From Nitratireductor pacificus pht-3B (GTDB lineage: Bacteria > Pseudomonadota > Alphaproteobacteria > Rhizobiales > Rhizobiaceae): a stretch of 64,000 bases of DNA. Shown here piece by piece: positions 8,054-16,424 of the stretch. How positions within the stretch are numbered: the stretch's first letter is position 1; every line of letters begins with the position of its first letter. A program made the position numbers and the translations under genes. The notes below the pieces were generated by a model that saw only the letters and a list, made by a program, of their open reading frames with translations, was not told the DNA's origin and ran no database searches. The stretch is taken from NCBI RefSeq assembly GCF_000300335.1, contig NZ_AMRM01000018.1, positions 49,773-113,772 of the forward strand. The letters are read 5' to 3'.

Positions 8054-8839
8054 TCAATCGCCATAGGCGTCGAACGAGAAATACTTGTCGTTGATCTCCT
8101 TGTACTTGCCGTTCTCGCGAAGCGCGATGATCGCCGCGTTGAACTTTTCACGCAGCTCGTCCTCGCCTTTGCGGATGGCGATGCCGGCGCCGGGGCCGTG
8201 GATCGCTTCGACCGGGGTGATCGTGCCGACCAGCTTGCAGCAATCGCCTTCGTCGCTCTCCAGGAATTCCTGCAGGACGATGACATCGTCGGTGACCGCG
8301 TCGAGCCGCCCGTTAATGATGTCGAGCTTGTACTCCTCGGCGGTCGGGTAGAGCCTGACGTCGCTGTCCGTATAGGTCTGCTCCGCATAGGCGGAATGCG
8401 TCGTCGATCCCTGCGCGCCGATGCTCTTGCCGGCCAGGTCTTCCTTCGTGACGCCCGCGATGTCGGTATCGTTGGGTGCGACGATGCCGGGCGGCGTGTT
8501 ATAGTATTTGTTGGTGAAATCGACCTCTTTCTTGCGATCCTCGGTGATCGACATCGAGGCGATGATGGCGTCGAACTTGCCGGCCTGCAGCGCCGGAATG
8601 ATACCATCCCAGTCCTGCGTGATGAATTCGCACTCGGCCTTCATCTCTTCGCAGAGCGCCCGCGCGATATCGATGTCGAAGCCTTCAAGCTTGCCGTCCG
8701 CGGTGAGATTGTTGAAGGGCGGGTAGGCGCCTTCCGTGCCGATCTTGATCTTCATCGGTTCCTGGGCATTGGCTGCTCCCACAGCCAGCGCAAGAGCCGC
8801 AGCCGGCAATGCAAGCGCGATACGCCTTGAAATACGCAT
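8054..8839 (-). CDS. periplasmic amino-acid ABC transporter substrate-binding protein
   Basis: The 261-residue SBP_bac_3 protein has a Sec signal peptide (cleavage predicted after AANA, about residue 25), then KIKIGTEGAYPPFNNL, the classic first strand of Lys/Arg/Orn or glutamine-type binding proteins. The GFDIDIARALCEEM segment and the DGIIPALQAGKFDAIIASMSIT motif follow. Cysteines at CEEMKAEC and DCCK may form disulfides, as in LAO/HisJ proteins. The start at 8839 has GAGAGGAA a few bases upstream. The frame continues upstream to 9370, but that part covers mobB. It heads a cluster with two permeases but no ATPase; the ligand is likely a basic or polar amino acid. Confidence 0.92.
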   Translation of the reverse strand: MRISRRIALALPAAALALAVGAANAQEPMKIKIGTEGAYPPFNNLTADGKLEGFDIDIARALCEEMKAECEFITQDWDGIIPALQAGKFDAIIASMSITEDRKKEVDFTNKYYNTPPGIVAPNDTDIAGVTKEDLAGKSIGAQGSTTHSAYAEQTYTDSDVRLYPTAEEYKLDIINGRLDAVTDDVIVLQEFLESDEGDCCKLVGTITPVEAIHGPGAGIAIRKGEDELREKFNAAIIALRENGKYKEINDKYFSFDAYGD

Positions 8840-8868
8840 TCGTGTTCCTCTCTGTTTTCTTCTCCATC

Positions 8869-8886
8869 CCGGGGCACGTGCCCCGG
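8869..8886. promoter_or_regulatory. 18-bp perfect palindrome between mobB and the binding-protein gene
   Basis: CCGGGGCACGTGCCCCGG is identical on both strands. It sits 30 to 47 bp upstream of the binding-protein start at 8839 and about 60 bp past the mobB stop. There is no T-run on either side, which argues against a simple intrinsic terminator. It could be an operator for the transporter, or a hairpin ending mobB transcription. The palindrome is seen directly; its role is inference. Confidence 0.55.
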
Positions 8887-8948
8887 AGCGGGTCATGAGA
8901 CCGGATATTCCCATCGTTCCGCGCAAGAATGCAACCGTAAAAGCCGTG

Positions 8949-9485
8949 TCATACAGGCCGAGACGGGTCAGCGTCCGGCGCTTCCGATCCGGTCTGCTGA
9001 AGAATGAAATCGGCGATGCCGGAAATGTCTTCCAGCGAAAAGAGCGGCAGGCCGCCGCCCTCGGTGTCATGATCGGCCGCAATCGCAAGGATCGCGGGGT
9101 CTTCTGCCGCAAGGGGTGCCGTGTCCTTCGCACCGCTGCGCCGGCACTCGATCTTGGGATGCGGGCCGCGCTTGTAGCCTTCGACGAGGACGAGGTCGCA
9201 GGGAGAAAGCCGTTCGAGCATCGCTTCGAGGCCCGGCTCCTCCTCGTCCTGCAACTCATGGATGAGGGCCCAGCGGCGGCTGGAGACGATGGCGACCTCG
9301 GCCGCACCGGCGCTGCGGTGGCGGAACGAATCCGTGCCCTCATGGTCGATGTCGAACGCATGATGGGCATGCTTTACCGCTGCGATGCGCAATCCGCGCC
9401 CGCTCAACTCGGCGATCAGGCGGGAGGTGAGGGTTGTCTTGCCGGAATTCTTCCAGCCGACAATGCCGAAAACGCGGTGGCTCAT
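8949..9485 (-). CDS. mobB: molybdopterin-guanine dinucleotide biosynthesis protein MobB
   Basis: The 178-residue P-loop protein begins MSHRVFGIVGWKNSGKTTL, where GWKNSGKT is Walker A, and has the MobB features VKHAHHAFDID..GTDSFRHR.AGA and LVLVEGYKR.PHPKIE. MobB binds GTP and assists MobA in attaching GMP to molybdopterin, giving the bis-MGD cofactor of DMSO reductase-family enzymes. Its start at 9485 overlaps the mobA stop by four bases (ATGA), so the two are translationally coupled. The reading frame extends upstream into mobA, but that part is not used. Confidence 0.95.
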   Translation of the reverse strand: MSHRVFGIVGWKNSGKTTLTSRLIAELSGRGLRIAAVKHAHHAFDIDHEGTDSFRHRSAGAAEVAIVSSRRWALIHELQDEEEPGLEAMLERLSPCDLVLVEGYKRGPHPKIECRRSGAKDTAPLAAEDPAILAIAADHDTEGGGLPLFSLEDISGIADFILQQTGSEAPDADPSRPV

Positions 9486-10102
9486 TTCGTTTCCCCCTGC
9501 ATCATCGCCCGCGCCCTGCGCAGGTCTTCCGGCGTGTTGACGTTGAAGAACGGGTCGCTGTCGGGCTCCGTGGGGAAGTCCACCAGCGCGGCGAGGTGAC
9601 GGTCGCCGGCATAGGCCGTTACCCGGCGTTTTCCGCCTTGAGCAAGATATGTTTCGAGATCGTCGGCGAGCGCCAGGGGCCACAGGCCGAAAACCGGATG
9701 GATGCGTCCCAGCGACCGCGCAAGGACGATGCCCCGTATATCGGCTGCCGCATTGCCGAGGCGCCTGGCGAGGTCGAGCGGAAAGAACGGCGTGTCCGCG
9801 GCAGCGGTAACGATATGCGTGAAGGATCCCTGCCGTTCCGCCCAGCGCAGGCCGGCGAGAACGCCGCCGAGCGGCCCCACCGGCTCTGGAAACGGATCGG
9901 CGACAATGTCGAGGCCGAAGGAGGCGAACCTCTCCGGATCGCCATTGGCGTTGAGGATCACGTGATCCGCCTGTGAGGCAAGGCGCGTTGCGACCAGCCC
10001 GAGGAGCGTCGTGTCGCCGATCGCCGAGAGCCCCTTGTCGCCGCCACCCATGCGGGTGGCTTCGCCGCCAGCCAGAATGACGCCGGCGATTTTTCTGATC
10101 AT
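9482..10102 (-). CDS. mobA: molybdenum cofactor guanylyltransferase MobA
   Basis: The 206-residue nucleotidyltransferase has the MobA signature GVILAGGEATRMGGGDKGL at its N terminus, the PVGPLGGVLAGL segment and the catalytic-metal region TAAADTPFFPLDL. It transfers GMP from GTP to Mo-molybdopterin. It starts at 10102 with an ATG that overlaps the stop of the upstream MFS gene (ATGA), and its own stop overlaps mobB. Transporter, mobA and mobB are therefore one translationally coupled unit. The length is normal for the family. Confidence 0.95.
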   Translation of the reverse strand: MIRKIAGVILAGGEATRMGGGDKGLSAIGDTTLLGLVATRLASQADHVILNANGDPERFASFGLDIVADPFPEPVGPLGGVLAGLRWAERQGSFTHIVTAAADTPFFPLDLARRLGNAAADIRGIVLARSLGRIHPVFGLWPLALADDLETYLAQGGKRRVTAYAGDRHLAALVDFPTEPDSDPFFNVNTPEDLRRARAMMQGETK

Positions 10103-11277
10103 GTCGGTTCCCCGTCGGAGAGACCCAACTGGCGGGCGACATGGATGACGTAGAGGGAGGCGCCGATCGCCAGAGCCGACGAGATCAGCATCACCCAAAG
10201 CAGCGGGAAGGGGCCGGATTCCGCCGTCAGCAGCGCACCGGCCACGACCGCCAGCGCCGCGCCGCCGCCGATCTGCAGCGCGCCGCCCAGTCCCGACGCC
10301 GTACCGGCGATGTGTGGCCTGACGCTGACCAGACCGGCATTGGCGTTGGGCATGGTCATGCCGTTGCCGATCCCGACGAACATGGACGGGCCAAACAGCG
10401 AGAGCGGATGGAAATAGCCGGCGGTGAACAGGACCAGCGCCAGGACCAGGCCGAGCGTGGCGATGATGTTGCCGACCAGCATCATGCGGTTGATGCCGAA
10501 GCTGCGCGAGAAGCGGGCGGTCAGGAAGTTGCCGAACATGTAGCCGAGGGAGATCAGGATGAAGTACATGCCGTAACCCGACGATGTCAGGTGCAGCATC
10601 TCGGTGGCGACATAGGGGCCACCGCCCAGGAAGGCGAAAAAGGCTCCTGACGCGAAGGCGGCCGTTGCCGTGTAGCCCCAGAAGCGGCGCGCGCGAAACA
10701 GCTCGGGATAGTGCTTCAGCTGCGATGTCATGCTGACGGAGCGGTTGCCGTTGGTTTCTCCCAGATCGAGATAGACGATCGCAAAGGAGACGATGCCGAA
10801 GGCGAGGATCAGGTAGAACGTGGCCTGCCAGCCGTAGAGTTCATCGAGAATACCGCCGATCAGCGGCCCGATCATGGGCGCGAGCGTCATGCCCATGGTA
10901 ATGTAGCCGATGCGGCTGGCCGCATCCTCCGCGCTGACCGTGTCACGGACGATGGCGCGCGACAGGACCATGCCGGCGGCGGAAAACGCCTGGAACACGC
11001 GACAGATCAGGAAGATCGTGATGTTCGGCGCGTTCAGTGCCGCAATGGTGCTCAGGATGAAGATCGCAAAGCAGGCCAGCATCACCGGGCGGCGGCCGAG
11101 CCGGTCGGAAGCCGGTCCGATCACGAGCTGGAGGGCGGCCGTGGCGGCGAGATAAAGCGATACGGCGAGCTGGACGACACTGTAGTCGGCGTCGAAATAG
11201 GTCGCCAGGCCGGGCAGCGACGGCAGGAAGACATTCATCGACACGGCCGCCGTCGCGGTCGCGACCACGAGCGTCAT
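10099..11277 (-). CDS. Bcr/CflA-type MFS efflux transporter
   Basis: The protein of about 392 residues has twelve predicted transmembrane helices. It carries the DHA1 signatures GPASDRLGRRPVML (loop 2-3), a RAIVRDTVS segment typical of Bcr/CflA, and GGGAALAVVAGALL in the C half. Substrates of the family include bicyclomycin, sulfonamides and chloramphenicol. The start is uncertain. The ATG at 11277 is annotated, but the residues encoded just upstream (DRTTPPHI) look like the conserved N terminus of homologues, so translation may begin at a TTG near 11346 or 11349. The stop overlaps mobA, an unusual coupling of a drug-type exporter to cofactor synthesis. Confidence 0.85.
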   Translation of the reverse strand: MTLVVATATAAVSMNVFLPSLPGLATYFDADYSVVQLAVSLYLAATAALQLVIGPASDRLGRRPVMLACFAIFILSTIAALNAPNITIFLICRVFQAFSAAGMVLSRAIVRDTVSAEDAASRIGYITMGMTLAPMIGPLIGGILDELYGWQATFYLILAFGIVSFAIVYLDLGETNGNRSVSMTSQLKHYPELFRARRFWGYTATAAFASGAFFAFLGGGPYVATEMLHLTSSGYGMYFILISLGYMFGNFLTARFSRSFGINRMMLVGNIIATLGLVLALVLFTAGYFHPLSLFGPSMFVGIGNGMTMPNANAGLVSVRPHIAGTASGLGGALQIGGGAALAVVAGALLTAESGPFPLLWVMLISSALAIGASLYVIHVARQLGLSDGEPT

Positions 11278-11391
11278 GATGTGGGGAGGGGTGGTGCGGT
11301 CGAACAGGGGACTGGCCAGTGCTTTGTGAGAACGATGCCGCCCCAACAACCGTGTCCGGCGAACAAAGTCAAACCTGGAATTGCTCTTCCC

Positions 11392-11432
11392 GGAACATGC
11401 GGCCAGTACCCGAGGCAGGAACATGCGGCCAG
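11392..11432. repeat. two direct 15-bp repeats upstream of the MFS gene
   Basis: GGAACATGCGGCCAG occurs at 11392-11406 and again at 11418-11432, a 26 bp period. The pair lies between the EamA transporter end (11450) and the MFS start (about 11277-11349). It could be a local duplication or a tandem regulator site; nothing in the sequence decides between these. Confidence 0.5.
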
Positions 11433-11449
11433 GACCTGGGCGGCTACGG

Positions 11450-12370
11450 TCAGGTTCCGCCGGGCGTCATGCTGGGGCTGGTACTCTTCGCGGCAGGCTT
11501 CATGGTGCCGCGGAAGCGCTCGCGATAGAGCGTGTAGAGACCGGAGCAGACGACGATGGTCGCGCCGATGATCATCGGCAGATCCGGCTTGTCGCCGAAG
11601 ACCAGGAGACCGAGCGCCAGCGCCCACAAGAGGGCGGTGTAGCGAAACGGCGCTATGAACGACAGGTCGCCGGCACGCAGCGCCTGAATGATGAACTGGT
11701 AGCCGAAGACGAGAAAAAGCGCCGCCGCCGCCAGCATGCCGAGGGACCGGCCGTCCACCGGCGCCCAGCCGCCATAGGGAACGACCAGCATGGCCCCGGC
11801 CAGGGTGACGGCGGCGGAGGTGGCGGTCGAGATCAGAAGTGTCGGCACGGCCGACGGAATGCGGCGCGTGGTCAGGTCGCGCATGGTGGCGAAGGCGACG
11901 GAGGCCAGGCCGTAGAGCGCGTAGGCGTTGAAGCCCTCGAAGCCGGGACGGATGATGATCAGGATGCCGATGAAGCCGGCCACGATAGCGCTCCAGCGCC
12001 GCCAGCCGACCGGTTCGGAGAGGAACAGGGCCGCGCCCATCGTCACCGTCAGCGGCAGCACCTGGAGCACGGCGGAGATGTTGGCGATCGGCATGTGCTG
12101 CAGCGCCGCCAGAAAGCAGATCGTCGCGCCGGTCTCGCCGATGACGCGCAGGGCAATCATCGGATGCAGGATGGAGCGCAGGCGTGCGAAGGCGCCCCAG
12201 CGCCAGGCGAACAGGCCGATCAGCAGCGTCGCCATGATGCCGCGGATCAGCATCACCTGACCCATGTTCATCGACTGGGCGATGAGCTTGGTCAGCACGT
12301 CATTGACGGTGAAGGCGGCCATCGCCACCGACATGAGCAACGCGGCGCGCAGATTGGGTGAAAGAGGCAA
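11450..12370 (-). CDS. EamA/DMT family transporter
   Basis: The 306-residue protein has ten predicted transmembrane helices in two EamA repeats (about 8-140 and 150-285) with typical sequences such as FTVNDVLTKL and SFIAPFRYTALLWALALG. DMT-family members export metabolites or amino acids; the substrate cannot be inferred. Translation appears to begin at TTG (12370), supported by GGAG six bases upstream on the coding strand. It sits between moaA and the mobAB unit on the same strand but is separated from both by more than 150 bp. Confidence 0.88.
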   Translation of the reverse strand: MPLSPNLRAALLMSVAMAAFTVNDVLTKLIAQSMNMGQVMLIRGIMATLLIGLFAWRWGAFARLRSILHPMIALRVIGETGATICFLAALQHMPIANISAVLQVLPLTVTMGAALFLSEPVGWRRWSAIVAGFIGILIIIRPGFEGFNAYALYGLASVAFATMRDLTTRRIPSAVPTLLISTATSAAVTLAGAMLVVPYGGWAPVDGRSLGMLAAAALFLVFGYQFIIQALRAGDLSFIAPFRYTALLWALALGLLVFGDKPDLPMIIGATIVVCSGLYTLYRERFRGTMKPAAKSTSPSMTPGGT

Positions 12371-12405
12371 GACCGCTCCAGAAGGCTAGCGATTCTGGAG
12401 ACTAA

Positions 12406-12452
12406 AGCATCGGATCGAAAAGTGGAATCCGGTTTTCGGTTATTCCGGTGCT
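12406..12452. repeat. palindromic intergenic repeat, copy 1 (REP-like)
   Basis: An imperfect hairpin element beginning AGCATCGGATCGAAAA and ending TTCCGGTGCT, with inner arms CGAAAA and TTTTCG. A near-identical element occurs at 25294-25348. Elements of this form are abundant between genes in Mesorhizobium-like genomes. This copy lies between moaA (3' end at 12536) and the EamA gene start (12370). Confidence 0.7.
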
Positions 12453-12535
12453 CGGCCAATGATGTACGACGCCGGATGGGCTTGGCATTCCAGCCGGCAC
12501 CGACAAACGCGGGAGGCCCGGAGGACCGCCGGGAG

Positions 12536-13540
12536 CTATCCGCCCGTCACGCTCATGTGGCGGGAAACCGAGGGGCGGTTGGTGCGGCGGTCGATGATGA
12601 AATCATGACCCTTGGGCTTGCGCCCGATCGCTTCATCGATGGCCGTGGACAGCAGCTCGTTGCCCTCCGAGGCGCGCAGCGCCGCGCGCAGGTCGGCCGA
12701 ATCGTCCTGGCCGAGGCACATGTAGAGCATGCCCGTGCAGGTGATGCGCACGCGGTTGCAGCTTTCGCAGAAATTATGGGTCATCGGCGTGATGAAGCCC
12801 AGCCTGCCGCCGGTTTCGGCGATCTCGACATAACGGGCCGGCCCGCCGGTCTTGAAGGGAATGTCGGTCAGCGTGAATTGCTGCTCGAGTTGGGCGCGTA
12901 GAAGGGACAAGGGCAGATACTGGTCGGTGCGGTCGGCGTCGATCTCGCCCATGGGCATGGTCTCGATTACGGTCATGTCCATGCCGCGGCCGTGCGCCCA
13001 GCGCAGCATTTCCGGCAGTTCGTCCTCGTTGAAACCCTTCAAGGCCACGGCGTTGAGCTTGACGTGCAGCCCGGCGGCCTCCGCGGCTTCGATGCCGCGC
13101 ATGACCTTGTCGAGATTGCCCCAGCGCGTGATGACGCGAAACTTGTCGGGGTCGAGCGTGTCGATCGACACGTTGATGCGGCGAACGCCGCAGTCGGCAA
13201 GTTCGGCGGCGAAGCGCTCGAGCTGCGAGCCGTTGCTGGTCAGGGTAAGCTCCTGCAGCGCTCCCGACTTCAGGTGGCGCGAAAGCTGGCGGACCAGATG
13301 CATGATGTTCTTGCGCACCAGCGGCTCGCCGCCGGTCAGCCGCAGCCGGCGGACGCCCTTCTCGATGAAGACGGTGCACAGGCGGTCCAGTTCCTCGAGG
13401 CTCAAAAGGTCGCGCTTGGGCAGAAACGTCATGTCTTCCGCCATGCAGTAGACGCAGCGGAAGTCGCACCGATCGGTAACCGACACGCGCAGATAGTCGA
13501 TGGCGCGGCCAAAGGGGTCGATCATGCTAAACTGCGTCAT
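12536..13540 (-). CDS. moaA: GTP 3',8-cyclase MoaA
   Basis: The 334-residue radical-SAM enzyme performs the first step of molybdenum-cofactor synthesis. The N-terminal 4Fe-4S/SAM motif is Cys25-x3-Cys29-x2-Cys32 in [10 protein letters not shown]. The second cluster motif lies in [18 protein letters not shown] near the C terminus, and the chain ends in the essential Gly-Gly (SVTGG). GGEPL and the other SAM contacts are present. It stands alone on the minus strand, about 2.4 kb from mobA, with transporters between, and a divergent DUF971 gene begins at 13721. Confidence 0.97.
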   Translation of the reverse strand: MTQFSMIDPFGRAIDYLRVSVTDRCDFRCVYCMAEDMTFLPKRDLLSLEELDRLCTVFIEKGVRRLRLTGGEPLVRKNIMHLVRQLSRHLKSGALQELTLTSNGSQLERFAAELADCGVRRINVSIDTLDPDKFRVITRWGNLDKVMRGIEAAEAAGLHVKLNAVALKGFNEDELPEMLRWAHGRGMDMTVIETMPMGEIDADRTDQYLPLSLLRAQLEQQFTLTDIPFKTGGPARYVEIAETGGRLGFITPMTHNFCESCNRVRITCTGMLYMCLGQDDSADLRAALRASEGNELLSTAIDEAIGRKPKGHDFIIDRRTNRPSVSRHMSVTGG

Positions 13541-13720
13541 TCAAGCTCGCTCTCGCTGGCAGTCCCCGGCTGGACCTTCTCCACATCATGTCGTCTTCTG
13601 AAGCCGGCAATTCAAGCGCCGCAAGCTAGCATCAGGCCACGCCGCTCGGCAATGCGTCGATATGGGGCTTTTCCGCTCGGCCAAACCTGAATACTGCTAT
13701 GGACCGAAAGGCGCTGCCAC

Positions 13721-14092
13721 ATGACCCCATCTCATCCCATGAAGCCGCCAAGGGAACTGCGCGTATCCCGGGACCGCGCGGCGATGACCGTCCTGTTCGC
13801 CGATGCCGAGCCGGCCACGCTCACGGCGGAGATGCTGCGGGTTCTCTCGCCGTCGGCCGAGGTGCAGGGCCATGCGCCGGAGCAGCGCGTGACCGTGCCG
13901 GGCAAGCGAAGCGTCACGATCGTTCGCGTCGATCCCGTGGGAAACTATGCCGTCCGGATCGTTTTCAGCGACGGCCACCAGAGCGGCATCTTCACATGGC
14001 TCTACCTTCACGAGCTGATCATGGGGAAGGAAGAGAAGTGGCAGGGCTATCTGGAGGAGCTGCAGGAGAAGGGGCTGAGCCGTGGCGACTAG
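13721..14092 (+). CDS. DUF971 domain-containing protein
   Basis: The 123-residue protein contains a single DUF971 (GBBH-like N-terminal) domain with the VTVPGKRSVTIVRVDPVGNYAVRIVFSDGH core and the FTWLYLHEL..G sequence at its end. DUF971 proteins often neighbour Fe-S or molybdenum-cofactor genes, and here the gene is divergent from moaA, which fits. The biochemical role is not established. Its stop codon lies 11 bp inside the next gene, so the two are translationally coupled. Confidence 0.88.
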   Translation: MTPSHPMKPPRELRVSRDRAAMTVLFADAEPATLTAEMLRVLSPSAEVQGHAPEQRVTVPGKRSVTIVRVDPVGNYAVRIVFSDGHQSGIFTWLYLHELIMGKEEKWQGYLEELQEKGLSRGD

Positions 14093-14720
14093 CGAGACCG
14101 ATCAGACCGATCACATCATTACCTCCCTCGACGCGCTGGAAGCGCTTTACGGAACGCCGGGGGAGGCATCGCTCGTGAAGGTGACCGAGCGGATCATTCC
14201 GGAATATGCGGCGCTCATCGAGGCATCGCCGTTCGCAGCCCTGGCGACGGTCGGGCCCGAAGGGGTCGATTGCTCGCCGCGCGGCGACCAGCCCGGCTTC
14301 GTCCGCATCCATGACGAACGAACGCTGATGATGCCGGACCGGCGGGGCAACAACCGGACGGATTCGCTGCGCAACATCGTCCGCGACGACCGTGCGGCCT
14401 TTCTGTTCCTCATCCCGGGTTCCGGGACGACGCTGCGCGTCAACGGACGGGCGCACCTGACGGTCGATCCGGAAATCTGCGCCTCGTTCTCGGTGGCCGG
14501 AGCGGCGCCCCGCTCGGTGATCGTGCTGTCGATCGAAGCCGTCTACTTCCAGTGTGCGCGCGCCATCGTCCGCTCCGACCTCTGGAACGGCGAGAAGCAT
14601 GTCGATCCCAGGCATCTGCCGACGCCCGGCAAGATCCTCTCGGCGACCAGCCGGCAGAAGATCAACGGCAAAGCCTATGATGACGAATGGCCGGGGCGCG
14701 CCGCCAAGACAATGTGGTGA
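14082..14720 (+). CDS. pyridoxamine 5'-phosphate oxidase family (PPOX) FMN-binding flavoprotein
   Basis: The 212-residue protein has the split-barrel flavin fold. The segment FAALATVGPEGVDCSPRGDQPGFV is the FMN-phosphate region, RRGNNRTDSLRNI follows, and the C-terminal NGRAHLTV and RSDLWNGEKHVDPRHLPTPG segments match the MSMEG_1061-type subfamily. Its substrate is unknown; such proteins reduce F420/FMN-linked substrates or detoxify quinones. It starts with GTG at 14082 inside the end of the DUF971 gene. The VOC gene downstream converges on it. Confidence 0.88.
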   Translation: MATSETDQTDHIITSLDALEALYGTPGEASLVKVTERIIPEYAALIEASPFAALATVGPEGVDCSPRGDQPGFVRIHDERTLMMPDRRGNNRTDSLRNIVRDDRAAFLFLIPGSGTTLRVNGRAHLTVDPEICASFSVAGAAPRSVIVLSIEAVYFQCARAIVRSDLWNGEKHVDPRHLPTPGKILSATSRQKINGKAYDDEWPGRAAKTMW

Positions 14721-14738
14721 AGTGGCGAACCGGGCGGC

Positions 14739-15089
14739 TCAGCGATGGGCCAGGATGTTGACCAGTTTGCCGAAGGGGTCGCGCACGTAGAAGCGGCGCA
14801 CGCCCCAGGGCTCATCCGCGGGGCCGTATTCGATCTGGATGCCGGCCGCCTGCATCCTCGCCAGCACGGCATCGACGTCATCGACCTCGATCGACAGGTC
14901 CGGAACCGGCGTTCCCGCGCCGCCTTCCGTCGCGAAGCTGACCTGAACGCGCATCTCGGCCGTGTTGCCGTAGGTGGCGATCCATCCGTGATCCATCAGG
15001 AGATCGAGGCCGAGCAGGTCGCCATAGAAGCGCTGCGCCGCTGCAGGGTCGCCGACCTGAAAGTTGCTGACGATGCGCCTGACGCTCAA
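14739..15089 (-). CDS. VOC family (glyoxalase/bleomycin-resistance fold) protein
   Basis: The 116-residue single-domain protein has the beta-alpha-beta-beta-beta repeats of the VOC fold, with FYGDLLGLDLLMDHGWIATYG in the first half and VLARMQAAGIQIEYGP..EPWGVRRFYVRDPFGKLVNIL in the second, the latter typical of glyoxalase-like small-molecule binding proteins. Metal ligands are not fully evident. The start is TTG at 15089. It is decided by a strong Shine-Dalgarno (GGAGGAGGAA) five to seven bases upstream. It lies 19 bp downstream of the Fsr-type exporter gene and is probably co-transcribed with it. Confidence 0.88.
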   Translation of the reverse strand: MSVRRIVSNFQVGDPAAAQRFYGDLLGLDLLMDHGWIATYGNTAEMRVQVSFATEGGAGTPVPDLSIEVDDVDAVLARMQAAGIQIEYGPADEPWGVRRFYVRDPFGKLVNILAHR

Positions 15090-15108
15090 ATCTTCCTCCT
15101 CCTTCCGG

Positions 15109-16326
15109 TCATCCTGCCTTCTTGAGGTTCGGAAGGAAAGCCGTCAGCAGGCCGAGCAGCGGCAGGAAGGAGCAGACCTTATAGACATATTCGATACCCT
15201 TCGCATCCGCCACCACGCCGAGCACCGCCGCCCCCAGACCGCCCAGCCCGAAGGCGAAGCCGAAGAACATGCCTGCGACCATCCCGACACGGCCCGGCAG
15301 GAGTTCCTGCCCGAAGACGATGATCTGCGGGAAGGCCGATGCCAGGATCATGCCGATCGCCACGGTGAGAACGGGCGTCCAGGTCAGGTCGGCATAGGGC
15401 AGGGCGAGGGTGAACGGCAGGACGCCGAGGATCGAGAACCAGATCACGGTTTTCGAGCCGACACGGTCGCCGATCAATCCTCCGAGGATGGTGCCGGCGG
15501 CGACTGCGCCGAGGAACACGAACAGCAGGACCTGCGAGTGCTGGACCGAGACGCCGAACTTCTCGATCAGGTAGAAGGTGTAGTAGCTCGAGATGCCGGC
15601 CATGTAGACATTCTTGGCGAAGACCAGCGCGACGAGGATGGCGAGGGATATGGCCACCTTGCCGCGCGGCAGCGTCAGCGTCCTGGCCGCTGCCGGCCGC
15701 GCCGCCGTGCGGCGGCGGTACTGGCTGTACCAGCTGCTGACCCGCCACAGGATGATCATGCCGATGAGCGCGGCAAGCGAGAACCAGCCGACGCTGCCCT
15801 GGCCGCGCGGAACCACGATGAAGGCGGCCAGAAGCGGCCCGATGGCGGACCCGGCATTGCCGCCGACCTGGAACAGGGCCTGCGCCAGCCCGTAGCGGCC
15901 GCCGGATGCCAGACGCGCGACGCGCGAGGATTCTGGATGGAAGATCGCCGAACCGAGGCCGATGAACATCGCGCCGACGAGCAGGACCGGATAGTTCGCC
16001 GCCGTCGCCAGGAGCAGCAGGCCGATCAGGGTCGAGCCCATGCCGACCGGCAGCGAATAGGGCAGGGGCTTCTTGTCGGTGAAGAGGCCGATCGCCGGCT
16101 GCAGCAGCGATGCGGTCACCTGGAACGCCATCGTCAGGAGACCGATCTGCCAGAAATCGAGGCCGTAGTCGCTTTTCAGCATCGGATAGATGGCCGCCAG
16201 CATCGACTGCATCACATCGTTCAGCATGTGGCAGAAGCTGACGGCGAGGAGCACCGAGAATGCGGTCTTCTCCACGGATGCCGGGAGCCGGCTGGCGGTG
16301 GTGTCGGTCAAGGGGAACTCCGTCAT
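15109..16326 (-). CDS. MFS transporter, fosmidomycin-resistance (Fsr) family
   Basis: The 405-residue protein has twelve predicted helices and motifs of the Fsr subfamily: FCHMLNDVMQSMLAAIYPMLK at the N terminus, IGLGSAIFHPESSRVARLASGGRYGLAQALFQVGGN in the first half and GGLIGDRVGSKTVIWFSI in the loop of the second half. Members export fosmidomycin and related compounds. A divergent AraC-family gene starts 98 bp away and is the obvious candidate regulator. The VOC protein downstream may act on the same toxic substrate. Confidence 0.92.
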   Translation of the reverse strand: MTEFPLTDTTASRLPASVEKTAFSVLLAVSFCHMLNDVMQSMLAAIYPMLKSDYGLDFWQIGLLTMAFQVTASLLQPAIGLFTDKKPLPYSLPVGMGSTLIGLLLLATAANYPVLLVGAMFIGLGSAIFHPESSRVARLASGGRYGLAQALFQVGGNAGSAIGPLLAAFIVVPRGQGSVGWFSLAALIGMIILWRVSSWYSQYRRRTAARPAAARTLTLPRGKVAISLAILVALVFAKNVYMAGISSYYTFYLIEKFGVSVQHSQVLLFVFLGAVAAGTILGGLIGDRVGSKTVIWFSILGVLPFTLALPYADLTWTPVLTVAIGMILASAFPQIIVFGQELLPGRVGMVAGMFFGFAFGLGGLGAAVLGVVADAKGIEYVYKVCSFLPLLGLLTAFLPNLKKAG

Positions 16327-16424
16327 GTTGCCGCTGAAGCAGGCGGCAGATGTGCTTATAAGCTGCTTGCCAATGACCTTCCTTGGTGATTTGGTCTAGT
16401 TTTTTCGCGAGTGGGCCAAACTGC

